NCBI GenBank assembly: GCA_902782445.1
Contig: CACZNC010000052.1
Coordinates: forward strand, 1 to 33,913
Direction of reading: 5' to 3'
DNA from: an uncultured Ruminococcus sp.
GTDB taxonomy: Bacteria > Bacillota > Clostridia > Oscillospirales > CAG-272
DNA length: 33,913 nucleotides
Part shown: piece by piece, positions 16,685-24,563 of the stretch
Layout: the number at the start of each line of letters is the position of its first letter
Numbering within the stretch: position 1 is the first letter of the stretch
The notes under the pieces: model-generated
Database searches by the model: none
What the model was told of the DNA's origin: nothing
What the model saw: the letters and a program-made list of their open reading frames with translations, nothing else
Translations under genes and position numbers: made by a program

Positions 16685-17536
16685 ATGGCAGACAACATCA
16701 TCATCGGCATTGATATCGGCGGGAGCACCACCAAAATCGTCGGCTTCGACCTCACGGGCGGGGAGCGGCGTCTCATCGATCCCCTCTTCGTGCGGGCGGC
16801 GGACCCGATCACGTCGATCTACGGCGCGTTCGGCAAATTCCTCGATCTGAACAGCCTGACCCTCGGGGATATCCGCAAGGTCATGGTGACGGGCGCGGGG
16901 TCTTCCTATCTCTCGAAGCCCATCTACGGACTCCCGAGCGAACCCATCGCCGAATTCAAGTCCATCGGCCTCGGCGGGCTTTACCTCTCCGGGCTCGAGC
17001 GGGCGGTCATCGCGTCCTGCGGCACCGGCACGGCTCTCGTCTACGCGGAACGGGGCATGGAACCCCAGTATCTCGGCGGCACGGGCGTCGGGGGCGGCAC
17101 CCTCGTCGGCCTCTCGAAGAAGATGCTGAACATGGACAACGTGGAACACATCTGCGCGCTGGCGGAGGGAGGCTCCCTCGACCGGGTGGACCTCAAGATC
17201 CAGGACATCACGAAATCCGATATTGTGCCGGGGTTCTCCGATATCATGACGGCCTCAAACTTCGGGAAGATGAGCGATCTCGCTACCCGGGAGGATATCG
17301 CCCTCGGCATCGTCAATCTCGTCTTCGAGACCATCGGCATGATCGCCCTCTTCGCCGCCCGGAACTACGGGCTGAGGGACGTGGTGCTCACCGGAAACCT
17401 CTCCCGGGTCACCCAGGCGGAGCCGATCTTTTCCACCCTCAACCGCATGTTCGACATGAATTTCATCATCCCCGAGAACTCGGCTTTCGGTCCCGTCATG
17501 GGCGCCGCTCTCGCCGGGATCGGGGACGAGGAATAA
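16685..17536 (+). CDS. coaW: Type II pantothenate kinase
   Basis: A 283-residue ASKHA-fold kinase of the eukaryote-like type II PanK group. The phosphate-1 loop is IIGIDIGGSTTKIVGFDL (about 5-22); later blocks are VIASCGTGTALVYAE, YLGGTGVGGGTLVGLSKKML and the adjoining SDIMTASNFGKMS, all typical of this family (Staphylococcus CoaW, Fumble domain). It would phosphorylate pantothenate with ATP, the first step of coenzyme A synthesis. The start at 16685 has CGGAG seven bases upstream and begins right at the conserved loop; the frame extends 24 codons further upstream but across the promoter. Clostridia often carry such type II-like enzymes besides type III, and some paralogues act on other substrates. 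Confidence 0.85.
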   Translation: MADNIIIGIDIGGSTTKIVGFDLTGGERRLIDPLFVRAADPITSIYGAFGKFLDLNSLTLGDIRKVMVTGAGSSYLSKPIYGLPSEPIAEFKSIGLGGLYLSGLERAVIASCGTGTALVYAERGMEPQYLGGTGVGGGTLVGLSKKMLNMDNVEHICALAEGGSLDRVDLKIQDITKSDIVPGFSDIMTASNFGKMSDLATREDIALGIVNLVFETIGMIALFAARNYGLRDVVLTGNLSRVTQAEPIFSTLNRMFDMNFIIPENSAFGPVMGAALAGIGDEE

Positions 17537-17617
17537 TCGTGAAACCCGGGTCCTTCGCGGAGCGGGAAAGAAAATCTTCCATAAATATGTCTCAAATCTA
17601 AAGGAGGAATTATAATC

Positions 17618-17773
17618 ATGGGATGGTTTTATGAACGTCCTAAACATCGGCCACATAAGCTAACAAAGAAAGATATGGAAATTGCCAAAGGACTTCCGGT
17701 TCTAATTCTCGCCGTCATTTTCTGGCCATTTACCTTAATTTACCTTTTAGTCAAGATGCTCAAGCACCACTGA
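17618..17773 (+). CDS. 51-residue single-span membrane peptide, unknown
   Basis: A short ORF: MGWFYERPKHRPHKL, a charged stretch to residue 24, then a hydrophobic segment (GLPVLILAVIFWPFTLIYLL, about 25-44) and the tail VKMLKHH. A full AAAGGAGG lies 10 bases upstream, the best ribosome site in this part of the window. Base composition is far more AT-rich than in neighbours, suggesting recent acquisition or relaxed selection. The topology (basic N terminus, one membrane span, basic tail) also fits small toxins or stress peptides, but nothing here proves that. It overlaps by 14 bases the end of a broken ORF on the other strand. Confidence 0.6.
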   Translation: MGWFYERPKHRPHKLTKKDMEIAKGLPVLILAVIFWPFTLIYLLVKMLKHH

Positions 17774-17933
17774 TTTCATCCTCAAACGGTGAATCACACT
17801 CGATGTAGCCCCGCCGCTCGAACTCTCTTATTTATTCCTTGATTGTCTTGATCACTTCGGAACTCTGAGGCGGGTCAAACAGGAGCTTGATTCTGAGAAT
17901 CACGAGAGACTTGGTGTAGCTGAAAGAATCCAT
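17760..17933 (-). pseudogene. Broken small ORF (in-frame TAA)
   Basis: Read leftward from the ATG at 17933 the frame gives MDSFSYTKSLVILRIKLL and continues to residue 33. There it meets TAA (17832-17834) and then continues in the same frame for another 23 codons (IREFERRGYIECDSPFEDEI and a few more) to TGA at 17760. Composition and amphipathic pattern look protein-like on both sides of the stop, so a point mutation in a 57-residue gene is plausible. Upstream codons back to 17981 are also open. I do not recognise the family. A good promoter faces it. It could instead be a genuine 33-residue peptide. Confidence 0.4.
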
Positions 17934-17993
17934 CTTGTCGCCTGAGAACAATCCGGTCAGGGCATACGCCGCCCGGACGAATCATCTTACCAC

Positions 17994-18022
17994 ATTATAC
18001 CATCCCCGCGGACAAAAATCAA
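17994..18022 (-). promoter_or_regulatory. Leftward promoter facing the broken small ORF
   Basis: Minus-strand TTGATT (18017-18022), 17-base spacer, TATAAT (17994-17999) with TGG before the -10 box. It points away from the CotH gene at 18050 and would begin transcription near 17987. Confidence 0.65.
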
Positions 18023-18049
18023 CCGAAACCGCACAGAATCGGAGCACCC

Positions 18050-19435
18050 ATGAAGAAACACAGTACGAAAAACCTCCCCGCCCTGCTGCTGGCCGCGCTC
18101 TTTCTCCTCCCGGCCTGTCAGACTGCGTCGCCTCCCGCGGAAGAAGAGACGGAAGTCGTGATGCAGGACGCCGCTCCCGAAACCTTTCCCGTCCCCGAGA
18201 CCGCCGTCGACACGTCCGGTCCCCGCGTGATCGTGGATGGGAAAAAGCTGACGCGCCCCCTGACGGAGGAGGAAATGGCGCAATATCCGCAGGAGACCAA
18301 CCTCCCCGCCCTCTACATCGATCTCGGGAAGAAAAATCCGTCCTCCATCCAGCACGGCGTCTACACGGACGGTCGGTACACCCTCGTTTACAACGGCGAG
18401 GGGATCGTCGACATGCCGCTCCAGATCAAGGGGCGGGCGAATTACAGCTGGTCCTTCCCCCAGAAGCCCTTCACCCTGAAACTGGAAGAGGACGCTCCCC
18501 TGCTCGGCATGAACTCCGGGAAAAAGTGGGTCCTCATCACCACCTTCTCGGACAAGACCCTGCTGCGCAACTACATCACTCTCAATCTCGCCTCGGACCT
18601 CGTCGGGATGGAGTACTCCGTGCAGACCCGGTACGTGGACGTCTATCTCAACGGCAAGTACAACGGCCTCTATGTGCTCTCCCAGAAGATCGGCCTCGGA
18701 GACCAGCAGGTGGCTGCGGACGCGCTGTTCGAGATCGAGGCGCAGTACCGCCACAGCGACTGCTCGAACTGCATCGTCACCCCCAGCGGGACGCACATCA
18801 TGTTCATCGAGCCCATCACGGACGTCACCGATTCCGCCGAACGGGAAAAGCTCATGAGCACCTACCGCCAGCTCCTCGTGAAAGCGGACAACGCCATTAT
18901 GTACCGGGGGATGGAGGACTATTCCCGGTTCATCGACGTGGACTCCTTCGTCGACTGGTACATCGTGAACGAGCTCGTCAAAAACTACGACTCCGGTTTC
19001 ACCACGAGCTGCTACATGTACGCGAAGGGCGGGAAGCTCCACATGGGCCCCTGCTGGGACTACGACACCTGCATGGGCAATCAGATGGGCGCGGCGGAAT
19101 GCCTGTATCCCGAGGGCTTCCACGTGTCGGAATCGAAGTACTCCCCCTGGTATCACAGGCTTGTGCGGGAAGAGGGATTCTCAAAGGCCCTGCGGGACCG
19201 CTGGACGGAGCTCTACGACTCCGGGAAGATCGCGGCGTTCCAGCAGTACATCGAGGATCTCCCGGCCACCATTTCCGAAAGCCAGAAGCTCGACAAGAAG
19301 AAATGGCCGCAGAAGCTGAAAATGTCCGATCTGCGCGGATGGATGTCCCTGTTCACCTACGAGGAGGAACTGGACTACCTGAAAAACTGGGTCGATACCC
19401 GCGTCAACTGGCTCAACGGGGAATGGCATAACTGA
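18050..19435 (+). CDS. CotH-kinase family lipoprotein
   Basis: A 461-residue exported protein. The signal peptide ends in LLPAC (C23 lipobox), followed by a Glu/Pro-rich linker to about residue 60. The CotH domain shows the N-lobe signature KGRANYSWSFPQKPFTLKLE and DKTLLRNYITLNLASDLVGM, then YVDVYLNGKYNGLYVLSQKI. The catalytic/metal segment is GPCWDYDTCMGN, with D337 and D339. CotH proteins are atypical secreted kinases; in Bacillus CotH phosphorylates spore coat proteins CotB and CotG. As a lipoprotein this one would act at the cell surface, so a spore-coat role is not certain. The start has CGGAGC upstream. A strong terminator follows and the gene faces a second CotH gene. Confidence 0.88.
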   Translation: MKKHSTKNLPALLLAALFLLPACQTASPPAEEETEVVMQDAAPETFPVPETAVDTSGPRVIVDGKKLTRPLTEEEMAQYPQETNLPALYIDLGKKNPSSIQHGVYTDGRYTLVYNGEGIVDMPLQIKGRANYSWSFPQKPFTLKLEEDAPLLGMNSGKKWVLITTFSDKTLLRNYITLNLASDLVGMEYSVQTRYVDVYLNGKYNGLYVLSQKIGLGDQQVAADALFEIEAQYRHSDCSNCIVTPSGTHIMFIEPITDVTDSAEREKLMSTYRQLLVKADNAIMYRGMEDYSRFIDVDSFVDWYIVNELVKNYDSGFTTSCYMYAKGGKLHMGPCWDYDTCMGNQMGAAECLYPEGFHVSESKYSPWYHRLVREEGFSKALRDRWTELYDSGKIAAFQQYIEDLPATISESQKLDKKKWPQKLKMSDLRGWMSLFTYEEELDYLKNWVDTRVNWLNGEWHN

Positions 19436-19452
19436 ACGCAAAAAACAGACAA

Positions 19453-19499
19453 ACCGTCCGGCGGGAGTGGAATCGCTTCCGAACCGGGCGGTTTTTTTC
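19453..19499 (+). terminator. Intrinsic terminator after the first CotH gene
   Basis: AACCGTCCGG (19453-19462) pairs with CCGGGCGGTT (19485-19494) over 10 positions with one T-G pair, followed by a run of seven T. An A run precedes the stem, so it may also work leftward. Confidence 0.85.
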
Positions 19500-19560
19500 T
19501 GTTCTTTTTTTCGGGAAGCGGCACGGCGTCACGCGCCTGATCCGGCATTCCCGTTTTTTT

Positions 19561-19655
19561 ATACTAATTCCACACAAAACCATTGCAAAAGGGTTTTGCG
19601 TGATCCTGAAAGTCAGAATGACTTTCAGGACAGTCTAAATCAATGATTTAGACTG
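19561..19655. repeat. Multi-hairpin element headed by ATACTAATTCC
   Basis: Three perfect hairpins stand in a row: GCAAAA/TTTTGC (19585-19599), TCCTGAAAGTCA/TGACTTTCAGGA (19604-19630, 12 pairs, loop GAA), and CAGTCTAAATCA/TGATTTAGACTG (19631-19655, 12 pairs, one-base loop). None has a proper T run. The block begins with ATACTAATTCC, a head shared with the element at 33819. The last hairpin covers the final codons and stop of the second CotH gene. I infer a small dispersed palindromic element. Confidence 0.65.
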
Positions 19656-22121
19656 GAGGGCGAATTTGAAGGGGCTCTTGAACATCGACAGCGGCAGGAG
19701 GGTGTTTTCCCCGAGGCGGACTTTGAGATCCGTTTTCACCCCGCAGATCACGATGGCGTCTTTCAGGGGGACCCCCATTGCAAACGCGGCTCCGACGGCG
19801 TTCGGCGCGCCCGGGGTGAGTTCGGAGGCGTAGAGGGTCACGCTCTCCCCGCCGTCCGGGATCCTGCCGCGGTACACCGAGGGGTGGATCTCTCCGAGGG
19901 CAAAGCTGTCGACTTCCTCCCCGTCCTTCGCAAGGGTCAGGGTGTTTTCCTTCCCGAGGCCGAAGGAGATCGGCGCGTCATACCCTTCCCCGAAGGTGAG
20001 AAAACCGCGGGCGGGGACCGTCAGCCCGTCGAGGGACTGGGATTTCTTTGTGCCGAGGGTCCAGCCGTCCAGTTTCACGTCTTCGCCCGTCGGGTTGTAC
20101 AGTTCGATGAACGGTCTGTCCGTATTCCGGACGGCGATCTCGTTGATGACGACGGACGAGGCGGTTTTCACGGGTTCCGGCTCCGGGAAGCGGATGCGCA
20201 GGGACGCGCTGTCGGCGGTGAGGATCAGGGTTCCGTTGTTGAACATCCCGCCGTCGACCTCCACCTCCGTGCCTTCCGGGACGGACAGGGGGATCACGGT
20301 GGATTTCAGGTACTGCCGCGTTTCGCCGTCCGACGCCGGGAACCATCCGAGCTCCGCCGTCCCTTCTCCTTCGAGGGAGACCGCAAGGGAAGAGAGCTTT
20401 TTCCCGGATTCCCGCTCCGTGGCTTCGAGGACGGTCTTCACCCGTCTGACGGCGTAGGAGCGCAGTCCGCTGACGTTGGTGCGCCAGGATGCGGTGGATC
20501 CGCCTGCGATGCGGAGGGATTTCGTGGTGTACTCCATCTCCTCGAGCATCGAAAGGGAGATCTCCCCGATCACCCTGCTCACCCGGGCGGGATCGAACAC
20601 GGCGGTCGCCAGCGTGCAGAAATAGGTGTAAACGCGGTTGCGGAAGGTCTCGTTCTTCATCAGGCGGTTGAAGACGTTGCGGATCAGGAGCGCGCTCTCC
20701 CCGCCGATGGTGTGATAGGGATCCTTCGACACGGAGTGCCCGGTCCCGAAGGAGATGTCGAGATCCTTGAGCAGGAAGCGGTACCGGCCGTCATAGATCC
20801 CCTCCGCGTCGGGCTGAAAACCGTCCGCGTTCCGGCGGAAGCAGCGGAGATTGTTGTCCGGCCAGTCGGAATTTCCGCAGTAGAGCTCGATGCACATGTA
20901 TTCGATGAAGTTGCGCAGATCCAGGTGTTCCTCGGCGAGGGCAAGTGCCTCCCCGCCCTTCGCGTCCGCGGCGGCGATCCGGTTCATCAGCCGGATGAAA
21001 TCCTTGACGTCGCTTTCGTTCCCTGTGTCGAGGGTCCACATGCTTCCGCCGTAGTTCTCGTAGGAGCCCGAGAGGATCGTGAGCTCCTCCTCCGGCACGC
21101 CGAAATGGGCTTCGATGAAATCCGCGTCGTAGTCCTCGATCATCATGAAGACCCCGCGGTATTTGCCGTTGATGAACTCCGTCACCGGGCGGATCGCGGG
21201 GATGATCTGTCCCGTCCCCTCGCAGATCTTCAGCTGGACGGGGGTCGCGATCACGTTGTTCCCCTCGTTGTTGGATCCGCCCCGGAGCAGGATGGTGTTG
21301 GCGAAGGACAGAGTCCGTCCGGTGGCGGGATCCCGGTAGCCGGGGTAGAGATCGAGGGTGAAGGTACCGTGGTCGGGGGTATAGGACTTCCGGCTGAACA
21401 GCTTGAGGGACTTCTGGGTATTGGCTCTCGTCCAGCCGCCGTTGACGCGCATTCCTCCGTTGGAGGTGTAATCGTATGCACCGCTCCCGCTTTCGGAGAA
21501 CTCCATCGACATGGCGCGCTCCCACTCGATCCCGCTCCCGTAGAAATTGGCGTTGGTGTTGCCGAGGACCCAGCCCTTGGGATTGCCGTAGCGGAGGGCG
21601 TCCTTGCGCATCTGGCCCTCCACGAGGATGCCCGTTTCGTCGCTGTAAAGCCCGACCGGGTCCGAGACCAGGGAAAAGACCGGCGTGGTGAAGCGTCCCT
21701 CGGGAGCGGAGAAATACGTGAACGTGTACGTCTGTCCGACCTTCTCCTTCCCGTCGTACAGCGCCGCCCGGACGATGGCGCATTCGCTCGCTCCGTCCCC
21801 GGTGTCGAAGTAGGGCAGGCGGATCTCCCCTTCGGCCTCCCGGGAACTGGCGTTCGGCTCCTCCGCGGTGGTCGTGGTGATCACGATCCTGTACGGGGTA
21901 TCGGAGGCGAGGGCAACGCGCTCGGGCCGGGTCTCGGGGGTGTAGATCCCGGGCGGGGCCGAGGGGGTGATGACGGGCTCCGTTTCCCGCGGGGCTTCGA
22001 CGATCACCCTCTCCCGCTCTTCCCTGCCGGTCCCCGACCCCGAGGACGAAGCGGGGGCGCAGGAAGACGCGGCTAGGACGGCGCACAGAAACAGTATTCC
22101 GATTTTTCCGAATTTCTTCAT
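19635..22121 (-). CDS. CotH-kinase protein with C-terminal lamin-tail domain
   Basis: An 828-residue exported protein. The signal sequence ends in a lipobox-like AASSC (C21). A Ser/Thr/Pro linker and a beta-rich module (to about residue 170) precede the CotH domain, which shows VNGGWTRANTQKSLKLFSRK, TILLRGGSNNEGNNVIATP, EFINGKYRGVFMMIEDYD and the catalytic/metal segment FLLKDLDISFGTG with D453 and D455. A beta-strand region follows, then a lamin-tail domain (VVINEIAVRNTDRPFIELYNP ... YRGRIPDGGESV, about 657-765). The start at 22121 has GGAGGAG upstream; the open frame continues far upstream only as antisense-like readthrough in the GH127 gene. It is the last gene of the leftward cluster. Its C-terminal codons are formed by a hairpin element, so the natural end may have been altered. 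Confidence 0.85.
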   Translation of the reverse strand: MKKFGKIGILFLCAVLAASSCAPASSSGSGTGREERERVIVEAPRETEPVITPSAPPGIYTPETRPERVALASDTPYRIVITTTTAEEPNASSREAEGEIRLPYFDTGDGASECAIVRAALYDGKEKVGQTYTFTYFSAPEGRFTTPVFSLVSDPVGLYSDETGILVEGQMRKDALRYGNPKGWVLGNTNANFYGSGIEWERAMSMEFSESGSGAYDYTSNGGMRVNGGWTRANTQKSLKLFSRKSYTPDHGTFTLDLYPGYRDPATGRTLSFANTILLRGGSNNEGNNVIATPVQLKICEGTGQIIPAIRPVTEFINGKYRGVFMMIEDYDADFIEAHFGVPEEELTILSGSYENYGGSMWTLDTGNESDVKDFIRLMNRIAAADAKGGEALALAEEHLDLRNFIEYMCIELYCGNSDWPDNNLRCFRRNADGFQPDAEGIYDGRYRFLLKDLDISFGTGHSVSKDPYHTIGGESALLIRNVFNRLMKNETFRNRVYTYFCTLATAVFDPARVSRVIGEISLSMLEEMEYTTKSLRIAGGSTASWRTNVSGLRSYAVRRVKTVLEATERESGKKLSSLAVSLEGEGTAELGWFPASDGETRQYLKSTVIPLSVPEGTEVEVDGGMFNNGTLILTADSASLRIRFPEPEPVKTASSVVINEIAVRNTDRPFIELYNPTGEDVKLDGWTLGTKKSQSLDGLTVPARGFLTFGEGYDAPISFGLGKENTLTLAKDGEEVDSFALGEIHPSVYRGRIPDGGESVTLYASELTPGAPNAVGAAFAMGVPLKDAIVICGVKTDLKVRLGENTLLPLSMFKSPFKFALQSKSLI

Positions 22122-22159
22122 CCGGGGAATCTCCTCCACAAAGAGAATACGCAAAAGGT

Positions 22160-24103
22160 TCAGCCGCGGCGGATCCAGACGGTCATTTCCCGGGTGTCCT
22201 CCCGGTTGGCCCAGAAGGCGTAGGGGATCGCCGTGATTTCGGTTTCTTCGAAGTCCTCCCCGTCCGAGAGGCGGTAGAGCGCGTCGGAATTCCAGGGCTT
22301 TCTTCTGAGGGCGGGCCCGACGATCTTCACCATGCCCGGGAAGAGGGAGCAGTCCGTCTCCGTGCGGAAATCTTCGGGTGTCAGGACTTCGAGGGCGTCG
22401 AGATCGTCCCCGTTGTCGGCGGATTCGAGGCAGTAGACCACGGGACCGCGCTGGATGGCGACCCGGCCGTTGTCCTCCCGCAGAAGGGGATTCGCTTCGA
22501 CGAACTCCACGGGCATCGGCAGATCGAGCTCCACCCGCTCTTCGCCGGTCCACGTCCGCCTCAGAACGGCATAGCCGCCGGTCATGGCAGGATGGAGGAC
22601 CTCGCCGTTGCAGGTGACACGGAAGCTCCGCGCCCAGGACGGGATGCGCAGGGCAAGGGAGTAGGTCCCGGCTCCGGGGGAGAGGACGATGTGACCGTCC
22701 CAGGGATAATTGCCCGACTGGGAGAGCGTCACGCGGTTCCCCCCGACGTCGAGCTCCGCTTCGGATCCGACGTAGAGGTGGACGTAGGCGGTATCGGCGG
22801 AGGTCGAATAGATATAGCTCCCGAGGGAGGTGATCATCCGGGCGAGATTCGGCGGGCAGCAGGCGCATCCGAACCATCCGGGCCTCTTCGAGCGGATATG
22901 CCCCGTCACGCCGGACCGCTTCGTCGCCTCCTCCCACACCGCGAGGGGATTGGTGTAGAAGAAGTGCTCCCCGTCGAGGGACATGCCGGAAATCGTGCCG
23001 TTGTAGATCAGCCGCTCCAGCACGTCGGCGTATTTCCGAATGGGGTACATCCTGAGCATCTGCTTCGCGAAGAAGACCATCGAGATGGCGGCGCAGGTCT
23101 CCCCGTAGACGGAATCGTTCGGAAGGTGGTAGTCGAAGGAGAACGCCTCGCCCCAGACCTGGGATCCGATCGCGCCCGTGACGTACATCTGCCGTTTGGT
23201 CACGTTGTCCCAGAGGGTACGCACGGCCCGCGCCAGTTCTTCGTCCCCGGTCTCCGCCGCGAGATCCGCCGCTCCGGTGTAGAGATATCCGGCCCGGACG
23301 CTGTGTCCGACGGCTTCCTTCTGTTCGCGGATCGGCTTGTGGGACTGGTTGTATTTCCTGTCGACCCGTTCCTGCCTTCCTCCGCCCCAGAACGCGCGGT
23401 GATCCCGCTTTTCGAGCTCTTCCTCGAAGAAGCAGGGGTTGGTGCCCCGGGCGTCGATCATGTATTTGCAAAGGTTCAGGTATTTCTCCTCCCCGGTCGC
23501 GCGGTAGAGGCGGCAGAGGGCGAGTTCCAGCTCGGGGTGTCCGGGATAGCCGTGGAGCTTCCCCTCCTCCGGCCCGATCTTTTGGTCGATGAGATCCACG
23601 CACCGCCGCATGACGCCGAGGAGCTTGTCCTTTCCGGTGGCTTCGTAATACGCCACGGCGGCTTCGGTCATGTGTCCCGCGCAGTAGAGCTCGTGGCATT
23701 CGTTGAGGTTGGTGAATTTCCGGTCCGGCTCCGCGATCTGGAAATAGGTGTCGAGATAGCCGTCCTCGTCCTGGGCTGCCGCGATGAGGTCGATCACGCC
23801 GTCCGCCGTCTTCTCAAGCTCCGGATCGGGAGAGATTGTGAGGCGGTAGGCGACGGATTCCAGCCATTTCGCCACGTCGCTGTCCTGAAAGACCATGCCG
23901 CCGAACTCCCCTTCTTCGAGCCCCGCCGCGATTCTGAAATTGCGGATCGCGTGGCTCGGCTCGATCCCGGGCACGGCGTCGTTGATGGCCCGCCACTGGA
24001 AGGGGATGATCTTATCCCGGGCGATCTCCTGATACCGGCTGAAAAAACCGTCCGTCACGCGCACGTTCTTCAGCGGAGCGAATTCGTTGGTCACAAGTCT
24101 CAT
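22160..24103 (-). CDS. Glycoside hydrolase family 127 (beta-L-arabinofuranosidase)
   Basis: A 647-residue enzyme of GH127 (formerly DUF1680). The N-terminal (alpha/alpha)6 barrel shows the family's conserved stretches (FQDSDVAKWLESVAYRL, NECHELYCAGHMTEAAVAYYEATG). The active-site set of Bifidobacterium HypBA1 is all present: E319 in WGEAF (E322), E335 and C337 in YGETC (E338, C340), and C415 and C416 in GCACCPPN (C417, C418). These bind zinc and provide the cysteine nucleophile. Such enzymes release L-arabinofuranose from beta-1,2-linked arabinosides of plant glycoproteins. No signal peptide is seen, so it acts on imported oligosaccharides in the cytoplasm. There is no dedicated sugar transporter nearby. 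Confidence 0.92.
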   Translation of the reverse strand: MRLVTNEFAPLKNVRVTDGFFSRYQEIARDKIIPFQWRAINDAVPGIEPSHAIRNFRIAAGLEEGEFGGMVFQDSDVAKWLESVAYRLTISPDPELEKTADGVIDLIAAAQDEDGYLDTYFQIAEPDRKFTNLNECHELYCAGHMTEAAVAYYEATGKDKLLGVMRRCVDLIDQKIGPEEGKLHGYPGHPELELALCRLYRATGEEKYLNLCKYMIDARGTNPCFFEEELEKRDHRAFWGGGRQERVDRKYNQSHKPIREQKEAVGHSVRAGYLYTGAADLAAETGDEELARAVRTLWDNVTKRQMYVTGAIGSQVWGEAFSFDYHLPNDSVYGETCAAISMVFFAKQMLRMYPIRKYADVLERLIYNGTISGMSLDGEHFFYTNPLAVWEEATKRSGVTGHIRSKRPGWFGCACCPPNLARMITSLGSYIYSTSADTAYVHLYVGSEAELDVGGNRVTLSQSGNYPWDGHIVLSPGAGTYSLALRIPSWARSFRVTCNGEVLHPAMTGGYAVLRRTWTGEERVELDLPMPVEFVEANPLLREDNGRVAIQRGPVVYCLESADNGDDLDALEVLTPEDFRTETDCSLFPGMVKIVGPALRRKPWNSDALYRLSDGEDFEETEITAIPYAFWANREDTREMTVWIRRG

Positions 24104-24128
24104 GGGGAAACCCTTTCTCTTTCTGGCA

Positions 24129-24524
24129 TCAGAGGCGGATCTCGACGGGAGCGGCGGTGAAGGAGGAGATTACGGCCTTTCCGTTTTCGAGTGCGAACAC
24201 CGCGGTGTTCCCGTCGCCGGGCTTGTACATCGCGCGGAGGGACGGATAGGCTTCGAGCATGTGCTCGGCTGCCGCGTCGTCCTTCACCGGAACGGCGTCG
24301 GCGGTCACGCGGATCCAGCGTCCGTCCTGGCTCATGGCGCAGATCTCCACCCGCGGATTCGCGAGCATCTGCTTCGCCACGGGCTTGACGTAGCCGGTCT
24401 GGATGGTCAGCTTTCCCTCCCAGATATCGACGGTCCCGAAGGGGCGCACCCGGGGCTCCCCGTCTTCGGTTGTGGCGAGATAATAGGTCCCCGCCGCTTT
24501 CAGGAATTCGTAGACTTCGTTCAT
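24129..24524 (-). CDS. Pyridoxamine 5'-phosphate oxidase-like flavin-binding protein
   Basis: A 131-residue split-barrel protein. The pattern YYLATTEDGEPRVRPFGTVDIWEGKLTIQTGYVKPVAKQ is characteristic of the small PNPOx-like family that binds FMN, F420 or heme, and WIRVTADAVPV fits the fourth strand. Members include reductases and general stress proteins; the cofactor and substrate cannot be told from sequence. The start has GGAGGA seven bases upstream. It lies between the deacetylase-like gene and GH127 in the leftward cluster with short gaps, so co-transcription is likely although a functional link is not obvious. Confidence 0.88.
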   Translation of the reverse strand: MNEVYEFLKAAGTYYLATTEDGEPRVRPFGTVDIWEGKLTIQTGYVKPVAKQMLANPRVEICAMSQDGRWIRVTADAVPVKDDAAAEHMLEAYPSLRAMYKPGDGNTAVFALENGKAVISSFTAAPVEIRL

Positions 24525-24563
24525 GGGAATCCTCCGGATATAAAAAATCAGATTTTCAGTAAT

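Noticed and set aside
22122..23699. N-terminal extension of the second CotH gene to 1354 codons
   Set aside because: It runs through the GH127 gene in another frame; the signal peptide and Shine-Dalgarno at 22121 set the true start.
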